From positions 1,556,308-1,620,307 of the forward strand of contig ONZQ02000007.1 of NCBI GenBank assembly GCA_900312665.1: DNA of 64,000 nucleotides, written 5' to 3'. Both the position numbers and the translations under genes were made by a program. This document shows positions 51,789 to 61,793 of this stretch, piece by piece. This DNA is from Cephalotrichum gorgonifer (taxonomy: Eukaryota > Ascomycota > Sordariomycetes > Microascales > Microascaceae). Each line of letters opens with the position of its first letter. The stretch's first letter is position 1. The notes under the pieces were generated by a model that saw nothing but the letters and a program-made list of their open reading frames with translations, had not been told where the DNA came from and did not search any database.

Positions 51789-54145
51789 TCAATAGATTGC
51801 ACTTACTTCCCGGACCCTGCTGGTGGGGTCTCCGAGCGTGGTTACCGTTGCGTCTCTCCCAAGTCCAGGTCCGCGAAACGACACCGTCTCCGCTCCGTCT
51901 ATGTCGATTTTGACCCAGTCGATAATGCCTTGTTCCGCGTCTTTGGAAATGGAGATGATTGTTTCGAGAACTTCCGGGACGTAAGCCCTCTCGACGTCCT
52001 CCCCCACGTTTTGAATTCTCAGGGTTCTCAGGCCCATCCCGGTCAGAGCCTCCTCGGTTAACGTCGGTGCTCTCACGTTGATTTGGAAAACGGCGGCATC
52101 TGCCTGCTCTGTGGAGCTAGTCCCGAGAGTATTGTCTCCAGTAGGCTCGTCTGGTTTACCATTCGGATCTTTGGGATGCGGGCTCGCGGCGACGACGAGT
52201 AACCTCTTCTCTACAAGCAGAACGAGACGTCCAATCGCGGTCTCCTTCCCGTCTGTTTTGGCACAGCGCGCGTCTTTCTTGATGTGCTCCATCCAATTCT
52301 TGACCTCCTGTTTCACCTCGGCGCTCTTGTTACCGTCCGCACCCAGTTTTGCTCCGCCGGTGGTAATGACGTAAAAGCACCCACGAACCTCCCTGCCGAA
52401 CCGCTCGAGCTCCTCGATGCCGTACAACAACCAGATCACAAACTCCAGACAGAGGCAGCCGAACGACCATATGTCGTACCGGCGGGAGGTAGCCCTCTGC
52501 GGAAAGAGCTCCGTCTCCGGAGCCGCGTAGGCCACGGTTTCTCCGGCCACCATCTTCGTCTTGGAGCGAAACCGGGTCGACTTGTCGTGGGTTCGAGCCA
52601 GACCCACGTCTGAAATCACAAGTATGCACGAGGTGTGGTCTTTCGCCTCCGTTGAGTCGGGCGAGTTGAAGCATAGGACGTTTTCCGGTTTCAGGTCGCC
52701 GTGGCGGCAGATGCGGTCGTTTGCGTGGTGGAGGGTCCGGATGGCATCGGCCAGGCCCTCGAGCTGCTTGAAGACCCACTTTACATAGCCGTCTTTCCAG
52801 ATGGAGGGGATCTTCTCCTTCCAGAACTCGCGGAGGTTCCCGTGCTCTGCCCAGGGGAAGACGAAGTAGAGATTTTCTCCGCCGGGGATTTTCTGCTTGT
52901 AGAACGCGGTCGCCTTGATTAAGTGGGCCGTCTTGAAGCCGCGGAGCATGTCCAGGGCCTCGTGCTCGGCTTTGACGAAGGAGGCGTAATCACTCCTGTT
53001 CAGCCCGTTGGGCTGGAGTTGCTTGACGGCGACGTACGGGTCGCCGCACCCATTCTTCGCAACTGGCTGAGGAGGAATCAGCAAAGCTCTTGGAAGAATA
53101 CATAACATGTTTACTGAGTCGAGGAAGTTGAAATGTCCCCGTCCCAGGCAAAGTCGGGGCCAGTCAGATTACTTACCAGGCCGTCTGGGTCAAAGGAAAT
53201 ATGGTCGCGGCCAACTACAGCCTTGTAGACAGTGCTAAACTCCGTCCGGCTGACCTCGTTGAATTCTGTGAAAGGCAAACAAGACTCGCACTCGAAGGGC
53301 TTATGTTCGAAAGCCGTCCAGAGTAGCTTGGGGACGAAGAACCGCCACTGCAAGTACCCGAAGATGGTCTCGGCCTCGCACTTGCTCAATCCCCGACCAA
53401 ACATCAACTTCCTCGGCGGGCTTCCCTCGGTGGATGTGGTCTCGATGGCGGGAGGGTGCTCCCCCGTCAATTTGACAGGGAACATGGCGTCGCCGATGTA
53501 TTCGTCACAGAACTGCCCAATGAGATCCACTTTTCCCAGGTACAATAGCATGGCGAACAGCTGTGGCGCATGATCACGGATGAAGGCTATCGAGGTCGAG
53601 GTTAAGCGCGCGGAGTCCTCCAACTCTGATAGGGCCGCCAGGGCTTCGTCCCTGAGTAGCTCCCTGCCGAGTGAGAGCGGGAACCAAGTCTTATTTGGAG
53701 TGCTCGGATCCGTCTTCTCGAATTGGCTGATGCGGTGGGTGAGTTCGTCGTATAGCGATGTCATCTTCTTGCCAGTGAACGTGAATGGTAATGGTGAGTC
53801 TTCGGTATGAACTTGTGGTTCCACGGTCCGTGTCCGTTTGAGGGGTATCCCAGTAGCCGTTAGATCCAAGGACCACTTGGAGCTCAAGCGCCGACCAAAT
53901 GCGACAGTCTTGGGGAATGTGTGCCTCCTCTTGGGTGTCTCGAACTTTTCTTCAATCGGTCTGCTTGAAACCGTAGTAGATCTCTTCAAAGACGACTCAG
54001 TTCGAGTTGCCGGAGATGCAGACCCGTCAACGGCGGCCGTTACGTTCGAGTCGGAAAGTGATGGTGATGGGGGATTGGCGTCTAACACTTGTAAACTTGT
54101 TGATGTATCACGAAGCCTCCAACAGAGACACAGTAGGAATGACAT
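51789..54145 (-). CDS. Fungal protein with N-terminal helical region and atypical protein kinase domain (kinase 1)
   Basis: I read complement(join(51789..53066, 53177..54145)), 748 residues. Residues 1-~130 are Ser/Thr-rich and disordered. Residues ~130-290 are helical, with QLFAMLLYLGKVDLIGQF and FGYLQWRFFVPKLLW, then LPF. The kinase domain starts at about 292. K338 (YVAVKQL), D447 (RHGDLKPENVL) and AAPE are conserved, but the glycine-rich loop is reduced (RTEFSTVYKAVV) and DFG is DVG (D476). It may be weakly active or a pseudokinase. An unrecognised ~200-residue extension (TSSTEQADAAVFQINVRAP, then EQGIIDWVKIDIDGAETV) follows. The stop at 51789 lies just after a perfect donor (GTAAGT), so one more short exon is possible. 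Similar kinase proteins are frequent beside HET genes in Pezizomycotina; function unknown. Confidence 0.8.
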
Positions 54146-54588
54146 TGTGGGATGAGGTCAATATATAACTCGTGACGGATGCTGTCTACCATATCTATCT
54201 TACTTGAATTAGTCAAGAAATGTTTAGTGAGGAATACTACTCCTTCCTCCCTACTTGCTTGCCATATGGGAAGGAGTCCTGCACAAAATCTCGGGAGCCC
54301 AGGGATAAGGGCCACCCCTCGACACGATAATGGTTCGCATCCAGCCTGGCCAGTGTGCAGGTTGGCGACATCAACATCACACTATCGACCTGTGAGGGAT
54401 TAAGATCAGTCTCGCGCATATGCAGACGCAGGCTTCGCTCAGGCAGGTCACTCACTGCATGATGGCAGGTTGTTGGTGTGGCAATCCGTGGTTTGCATTA
54501 ATCGAGTACAAGTATCGACTTTCTTGAAGCACATGAGTGTCCGTCCATATCAGCCTGGCAGAAAACCATTCAACCAGGCTGTGCTGCC

Positions 54589-54675
54589 ATGATGACCAGC
54601 GGCAGGACGGAGCCTGGTTGACTGATGGCGCCATGCGATGATGACCGGCGGCAGACGGAGGTTGGCTGATTGATG
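54589..54675. repeat. Imperfect tandem duplication (two ~38-base copies)
   Basis: Copy 1 (54589-54627) and copy 2 (54638-54675) both run ATGATGACC(A/G)GCGGCAG to TG(A/G)CTGA-TGATG-type ends, separated by ten bases. They differ at a few positions. Confidence 0.65.
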
Positions 54676-55115
54676 CATCCATTATCATGTCCACAAGAGC
54701 CTGCTTATTGACTGACTGACCTGAGCTTGGTTGGTCTAAGATAGAGAGTCCCTGCCTTCAATGTTGGGGATGGACCAGGCTGAGAGTTCCATATCCGCTG
54801 ATTACCACAGGCTATGTTTTTTTACTTCTTGGAGGTTAAGGAGAAGAGCACTGACGTAATGGATGGGCAGTCTCCCTCCCTCTCTAATTCTACCTTTCTC
54901 TCTGCAGGAATGGTGATGCCTATTCCGGCGATACCAAGCAATTGAAGCGAGGACAAAGCAGAAAGAAACGCGGACCACCTCAGATAGAAGCGAACCACGC
55001 CAAGGCGAAAGCTTCCGCCTTGATTTGTTTAATGCGCCTGGCCCTCGAGCACTTACATTTGGGGTACCACAGCATACATCACACACGTCAAGCCGCCTAG
55101 CTTGTGATGAAGGTG

Positions 55116-55118
<3 letters not shown>

Positions 55119-55153
<35 letters not shown>
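55119..55153. repeat. (TG)17 microsatellite
   Basis: An uninterrupted TG dinucleotide run in the shared promoter region of the two kinase genes. It is likely to vary in length between strains. Confidence 0.85.
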
Positions 55154-55157
<4 letters not shown>

Positions 55158-55634
55158 CAACGGGAACTATCACTCACTAGATGCATCTACTCGTACTACC
55201 TCTTGCAATGTCTACAAGTATTAATAAGTGCCATCAAACCGATGAAGGTGGTGTTGCCGGTGTCGTGCTTCCCCTCCATCACAATTAGGCAACGAGCGGC
55301 TGACGGCACGTGGACGTGAATAGTTGCAACAAGCGGAATCGCCGTTTTTCCTTTCCCCTCCATCCGCAATGCAGACACCCAATATCGTTTCTTGTTGTAG
55401 AAGGGTTGATGCAGATCTTATCAAAACCCATCCCCACGTCCTTGATCGGGCTTGAAGCATGTTTTCTGAGAATAGTTTCGTCATATCGGACTAGACTCCT
55501 TGCACTGCATGTTGGCAATGCTACTACGAGTACGAGTAGATCGTGGTTCCACTTCCCCAGTCGCTCGCCCGACGTCATCACCTTCTGTTCCTACAGTAGT
55601 CATTGTCTAAATTAGTTTCAACAAACGGGCAGAA

Positions 55635-57229
55635 ATGGATCTCTCGTCGCAGAACAATGCGTGGTTATCTCACTCCACGATTGACCACAAGGACTTCGTG
55701 CCCCTCGACACGCTGACGCGCATGATCAACGAACCCAATATCAAGGCCACTCTCGATGCCACGGGCGGATATTCGGTCAGATTCCCCTGGTTCAGGACGC
55801 CGTCCGATCTACCCAAAAGGATAGCAACACAAGCCAAGAAGATATTCGCGGCTCTCATACTCATGGACAAGGTCGCAGCCATACACGGCTTGCTTGAAGA
55901 GGGCCTCGAGGATAAGCATCTTCCGCTTTCACGCCATCGCGAGCACGAAGGTCTTCTGTCGGCCCACGACGGGAGGATATTTCCATTCGTGGGCTGGAAG
56001 CCCATGTCGGTGACCGACTTTTTGGGCCACAAGCAGTGGCTCTTCCTAGCGCCAGTGTTAAACACCGCGGACCAGTTCATCAAGCTCGACAAGGAAGCTC
56101 CTCTGCCTTTTATAGACTCCGAGGTCAAGGGACATGGAGCAGCTGGGATCGTCCACTGGGCAAAGATAGATAAACACCATCAGCTCGGATTCGAAGTAAG
56201 TCCGCTCACAGCGTTGAAGTCAAGTTGCTGCTTGGATGCTAAGGCTCGCAGACGGAAACGGTGGACCTTGTAGTTGCCGTGAAGGAATTTCACCGCAAGG
56301 ATGACTTCAACCAAGAAAATACTATTCTACAGAAGATCAAGGATCTCCAGCATCCCCACATCATCCGGCACCTCATCAGTATCGACAAAGGCGACAGAGC
56401 GTACATCATCTTCCCATGGGCCGATGGCGGAAACCTGCAGAGCTTCTGGGAGGGATCGGAACAGGAGACTTCTCGGGAAAGCGCCTTGTGGTCCATGCGA
56501 CAAATGAAGGGTCTCGCCGAAGCTCTTCACCTGCTCCACGAACGCTTCCAATGCCGCCACGGAGACCTGAAGCCGGACAACATCCTCTGCATCCGGGAGG
56601 GCGGGGAGACGGTCTTGAAGATTGCCGACTTCGGCGTGTCGAAGATCCATCACGCCCAGACCATCAACAGGAAGGTGGCGACCACCAGCGCCTTCCTCAC
56701 CCCCTCGTACCAGGGCCCCGAGGTTGAATTCGAGAGGGTCGACAGGAAGGATCAGCGTCCTAGGTCCCGGAAGTATGACATCTGGTCCCTGGGCTGCGTC
56801 TTCTTGGAATTCGCGATATGGCTCCTGCATGGCCCCAAAACCGTTGAGAGCTTCGCCAGCGCAAGGCAGGGTAGGACATCGCCAAACGGTGGAACATCTA
56901 CTCCGCTGTATGAAGTTACCGACAAGGCCGGAAAGGTCGCCAAGGTGCACCAGCTGGTATCGTGGACGATAGGAATTCTGCAGGAAAATCCCCGGTGCAA
57001 GGGAGAAACCGCACCGGCGGCCCTGCTCGAGCTTATCAAGGACCAGATGCTGCGGACAGAGGTAGACCAGCGCCCACTGGCTTCGGAGGTTTGCAAGAAG
57101 CTTGAGGAGATAGTTCGGTGTGCGGAGGAGAACGAGTCATACCTCTTTCACCCCTGCGATGGGGTCAGCATCCCCTCGCTCGATTTCGACAAGTTCCAGT
57201 TGCGTCGGAGCAGTACGGACACTGGATAG
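55635..57229 (+). CDS. Fungal protein with N-terminal helical region and protein kinase domain (kinase 2)
   Basis: Exons 55635..56195 and 56252..57229; 512 residues. The N-terminal part (1-160) resembles that of the divergent neighbour: KIFAALILMDKVAAIHGLLEEG, FLGHKQWLFLAPVLN, LPFIDSE. The kinase domain follows directly, with a glycine-rich loop (GHGAAGIV, 166-173), K198 (VAVKEF), E209, catalytic D292 (CRHGDLKPDNILC), DFG at D313 and GPE in place of APE (YQGPEVE). All residues for phosphotransfer are present, so it is probably active. HGD instead of HRD is usual in this fungal family. The 56-nt intron (GTAAGT...GCAG) preserves the frame. No transmembrane or coiled-coil segment is seen. The role is unknown; location beside a HET gene suggests signalling in non-self recognition or cell death, which is inference. 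Confidence 0.88.
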
Positions 57230-58042
57230 GTAATTCTTTGCTATATACCCTGGAATGACACGGGATGGACGGATACACCATTGCGAACGAGCTCTAGGGC
57301 CGCGACGGCTGCCTGTCGCCAGAGTGAAGCTGTACTTTTGGTGCTTCAACTACGACCACATCATCGCACTCCATGCAACATACCCCAAGCGTTACGGGTT
57401 ATTTTTACACAGAGCAACAAGGGGCAAAATCTGCAAGCAAAAAGGCAAGGGAAGAATTTTACTTCCCGCTTGCGCAGCCTGCGCAAGCTTTGGGCACCGC
57501 ATAGAACAGGCAATGTCGGATCGGTCCAGGGAGAGAAATATGAGGAGGCCAAGGAGGTACGCCTCGAAGTTGGGAGGAGTTTGGGGACAGCACGGCCATG
57601 ACATGGCATGGCATGCGTGGCAGCGACACCCAACTTCCATGATTCGATCAGAAATGTCACTAGCCTCTCGGGTTTGTGTTTAATCTCCCTTTATAGTCTC
57701 CCCTGTGCCCGAAGCTAACAAGGATATGCATCAGTACCTTGGAATTCGATGTGGGGATAACAAGGGGAGACCGGGTACGAAGAACATACGTATAGCATTC
57801 AAGATGGAAGGTTTACCGCGGGCTCTCTTCTTCATACCAGTCAGTCTGGGACCTGGCAGTTTTTCTCCTCGACCTGGAGTTTCCACCACGAGATAATCGG
57901 CCTCATCCACCCCGATTATTTCGCCGAAACTCGGATGACGTTCCTACGGTGTTTGGGCATGAAAAAAAAACACTACTTGAAATCATTTCATAGTAATAAT
58001 CCAATCCATGTCACCAGAATGGGAAATAAAATCCTTCCTAGC
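57230..58042. other. Convergent intergenic region
   Basis: It lies between the ends of kinase 2 and the P450 reductase gene. No supported gene or repeat. Confidence 0.45.
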
Positions 58043-60374
58043 TCAGCCCCATACGTCTTCCAGCAACGTCTTAAACTTCCTCAGCCTCTTCACCCACTCC
58101 ATGGCCTCCTCCTCACTCTTACCCGTGACCTCGGCCCTCATCCTCCCCAGCGCGCACACCACGTCCCTAGCCATACCCGCAGACCCGCAGATGTAGAACC
58201 GGCACCCGGTCTCCTCCAGAAGTCTCATGACCTCTTCCGCGTGTGTGCGGACGAGGTCCTGGACGTATTCCTTCTCCCGCCCGGGCTCCCGGCTGAAGGC
58301 CGTCCAGTACCCGAAGACTTCCGCCCCGAGGGTCCGCCTCCAGGCCTCCCAGTCCTCCTTGTAGATGAAGTCCACGCCCTCATTCCGAAATCCCATGAAG
58401 AGCAGCGTCCGTCCGACCTCCTGACCCACCTCCCTCCGCCGGACGCGTTCCTGGACGAAGGCGCGGAAGGGGGCCACGCCGGTCCCGGCGCCGACCATTA
58501 TTATCGGCGCGGTGGACTTCGTGGGCAGCTTGAAGGGGCTCTCCCGCACGCTCGCGAGTAGGTTCCCGCCGGATAGTAGACCCCGCGGCCCGTCGAGTGC
58601 GTACGACGGCCCGTCCTCCGGGGCGCCATCTGGCGCCGCCGCCCCTGTGACGGCCCGCTCTAGTGCGGAGAGATACCCCGTCGCCAGCCCGTAACACCCC
58701 CGAGTCGGGGCCCCTTCCCACGTTATCGGCGGCTTATCGGCGACGGCGGTGATTGATACCGTCCGCGGGTGGACGGCCGCTGACGAGGAGATGGAGTAGT
58801 ACCTCGGCCGCATGGGCCCCATCCTCTCTAGAAGGAACGAGACCGGGAGGGTGTCCCACGGGTCGTCGCGGCCGACCTCCTCCAGTAGGTCCGCGAGCGT
58901 GAGGCGAGCCGCCGAGACCACAGTCCTGAAGGTGTCCGGATCCGCCACCACGCTCTTCAGCCCGGCGAGTGCGGCGGGAGACGGCGCGAAGTCCGCCAGC
59001 GCGGAAGCGGTTTCCAGGGACACGCGCCCCGTTATCTCGAGGTAGTACCTGAATAGGGCGTCCGGGGTAGTCGGCGAAGGGACGGGGATCTCACAGTCGC
59101 CATCCCCGCCCGCCGGCGTGATGAACATGGGGACGTGCGCCCTCCCGAGCAGGCCCGCCGCAGCCAGGAGGCGCCGGACCTCGTGGTCGGGGTTGGAGGG
59201 CCATATGGCCAAGTGATCCCCCGTCTTATACTTGACGAAGCGGTCGGTGCCTAGGTCTAGCTCCATATGTAGACATAGGCGCCCTTCTGTCTCCCAGAGG
59301 CGGCGGGCGGAGGTGACGGGCATGGCGGTGGGGACTTTCGCGTCCGCGATCCGTCGCCGTGTGCCTCCGCAGTTTAAGAGCGACGCGTTTGGCTCTCCAA
59401 GGTAGACGCCCTCCGACGCGACGGAGGCATCGTGTTGGACCTCGAAGGCGGGCCGGTAGCGGGGTTCCTGCACCGTCAGGCCCAGCTCCATCTGCAGTGC
59501 CCCCTGGACCTCCCTCCTCCAGGAGACAAAATCATTCTCCGTCTCCCCCCCAGCGTCGTCCCCCGTGCCTGCGGGGCCGAAGCGAACGGCCCCGAGGCGC
59601 TGTAGGAGCGAGTCGACGGTTGTGCCGACACGGTTGTAGAGGCGGTAGTTTGAGTTTCCCAGGCCGAAGAGGACGTAGCGCAGCGACGACAGATCCGGGA
59701 CCTCCTCTGCGGCGGCGGAGTCGCCATTCTTCTTTTTCTCATACTCATCCTTATCCTTCTGCGCGGCGGCGGCATGGAGGAAGGTCCAGAGGGCGTTGGT
59801 GTTGTCGGACGGGTCGCCGTCGCCGTACGTGGAGAGCACGAAGCCGACGGGCTGGGTGGGGGCGAGGTCGGAGAGGCGGGCGGGGTCGAAGTCGTTCAGG
59901 TCGGCGGCCAGGGCGCGGAGGGCGAAGGTGTCGCGGAGGTCCTTTGCGAGGCGGCGGGCGAGGAGCTGGGCGCGGCCGCTTTGGGTGCCCCAGAGGATGA
60001 CGATGTCGAGGTTCTGCGGTGTGGACAAGGAGACGTGTAAGTGAAAAAGGATGTTATATGGAAGAAGGGGAAAATGGGGCGGATGGGATAAGATATTGAA
60101 TGGGGCGGGCGGGTTTACTGCGTACTCGTTCCTTGAAGACGTGGGCTATGTTTCTGGCCTCTGCCTTCTTCTCCCGGGATACGGTGAGGGCGCCGGTGGC
60201 CTGTGGGACGTGATACCAGAACTCGAGGGGTATATCGGGCGGTTTGGAGAAGAGCCGGCTCCAGAGGTTGTAGGAGATGATGGTTGTAGCGAGCAGGAGG
60301 AGAAGGACGTGGTCGGCCTTGCTCTGTTCGGCGAGCCAGGCGCGGGAGAGATCCTGGATGAGTTCGAGCGGCAT
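58043..60374 (-). CDS. NADPH-cytochrome P450 reductase (second fungal type)
   Basis: I read complement(join(58043..60013, 60126..60374)), 739 residues. Known role: an ER-anchored diflavin enzyme passing electrons from NADPH through FAD and FMN to P450s. Exon 1 encodes a membrane anchor (HVLLLLLATTIISYNLW, about 22-38). Exon 2 holds the flavodoxin domain (DIVILWGTQSG, STYGDGDPSDN, FGLGNSNYRLYN), the FAD-binding domain (RPRYYSISSS, GCYGLATGYLS) and the NADPH domain (MVGAGTGVAPFRAFVQER, FYICGSAGMARDV), and ends in VWG with the typical penultimate Trp. The ILWGTQSG form and the sequence around it are closer to the second, often benzoate-hydroxylase-linked, reductases of filamentous fungi than to the housekeeping CprA; this is my judgement without alignment. 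It is divergently paired with a P450. Confidence 0.9.
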
Positions 60375-61031
60375 CGTTGATAGTCTGCTCTCTGCTTTTG
60401 ACGAACTGGTAGCTCATACACAGATTCCAAGTTCTCGTTTCCCACGGAAACGTATAAAAATAAACAAAAATAAAAAGTCGGCGAGCTGATCCTTTCTGCG
60501 GTTAGAGCTCTCGCGATCATCTACTAGGATCTGTAGACGATCTCCCTCTTCTCCCTCTCCGAATGCTCCGCCGGGATTGCGGGTCCCGTTCGCGTATTTC
60601 TCTGGCCCCGCAAAGCCGGAAGCGGAGAAGATTCAACCCCGCCCGCAGGACGAGCGAGCGAGCGACCGGACAGGTCGGCCAACGCGGGGAACAGGCACTC
60701 CTATTTCGGAAGTCGGTAGGCGGAACACGAGACTGGAGACTAGTTTACCAAACTTGCTACGCATTGGCTCCAGAGCTAAGTGAGTCCCCCGTCTCTGACC
60801 GGGCAGAATTGCCACATTCGGCTGGGTTTTGGTGCCGTATGCCTATGCGGGCGGACAGCTCTGGGCTCGTGTAAGTGGCCACTCGCCAGGAACTTTAGTG
60901 CATGTACTCCGTACCTGCCAGTACTACCATGGACCAGACCAGAGTTGCCAATTTCGGACTGGAATCAAGGCCCCTCCAATGTCAAGAGGCAAACGTACAT
61001 TAGTCACAAGTAACGGAACCGGTCTCTAGGT

Positions 61032-61070
61032 GTATGTATGTATGTATGCAATGCATGTATGTGTGCATGT
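61032..61070. repeat. TATG-type tetranucleotide repeat
   Basis: Several TATG units interrupted by a GCAATGCAT palindrome-like stretch, in the shared promoter region. Confidence 0.6.
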
Positions 61071-61599
61071 ATGACGAGCATGGTACAAGTATATATGGCT
61101 CGGGGGTCGATGAAGAGCGACGAGCTTGAACCGTTTTCTTGTACTCTTCGTACTCGTGTCGAGGCGACTTTCCTCCAAGTAATGGCCAAAATTGCCTAAT
61201 TCGGCCCGCACCTCTGATCGGTTTTCGACAACGATCTACATGTAACCAAGAGACCTCCGATCCCCCTCCGTGGCCACCACGTCGACTCTATTGGTTGAGA
61301 GTTTGGCCCTTGTGATCTCATAGGGCCGGCGTTCGTGAGGGGGAAGGAGGGGGCAAGGAGAAGAGGAGAAAGGACAAGAGGAGGGGTAGAGTGGCTCTTA
61401 GTCTCAATATTTCGATCACTTGCCCTATTAGAAGAGGGAGACCTGTTATGTCAACTCGATCGTTTCTTTCGAGGGGTGTTCAGTAATTCATTGCCAAAGC
61501 AAAGGCATAAAATGCTCCGATGGATGAATATATTTGCAGCCGATTCATGAATCTTCGGGGCAGATATCAAAACCCGGGCCTGATCGCTCTCCTCATGTT

Positions 61600-61785
61600 C
61601 TCTTCCACTCGACTGGATGCTCGGGTGAATCTTCATACTTGAGCGAGTAGGGCCTGGTCCCACTCCAAACTCGTTTCTCCTTCCCTATTCACACTTCCTT
61701 CTCCTCAACTGGATGCTCAAGTTGATATTCATTCTTTAGCAGAGCAGAAGCCCGTCCTATCCCACCCCAAACCCGCCTTCCCTTA
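61600..61785. repeat. Imperfect tandem duplication (two ~90-base copies) upstream of P450
   Basis: Copy 1 (about 61600-61688) and copy 2 (about 61695-61785) share the exact core ACTGGATGCTC, then align through ATTCAT, CCACTCCAAAC/CCACCCCAAAC and TTCCCT, with roughly two thirds identity by eye. The second copy ends a few bases before the ATG at 61794. Confidence 0.6.
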
Positions 61786-61793
61786 GCTACATA

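Larger units (their letters stand above)
54146..55634. other. Divergent promoter region between the two kinase genes
   Basis: This 1.5 kb region separates the two start codons. It contains an imperfect 38-39-base tandem repeat (54589-54675), a (TG)17 run (55119-55153) and three TACTCGTA/TACGAGTA motifs (55188, 55525, 55531). Confidence 0.5.
60375..61793. promoter_or_regulatory. Shared divergent promoter region of the reductase and P450 genes
   Basis: This 1.4 kb lies between the two ATGs. It contains TATG-type repeats (61032-61070) and an imperfect tandem duplication at 61600-61785 ending just before the P450 start. No known regulator site could be assigned with confidence. Confidence 0.45.
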
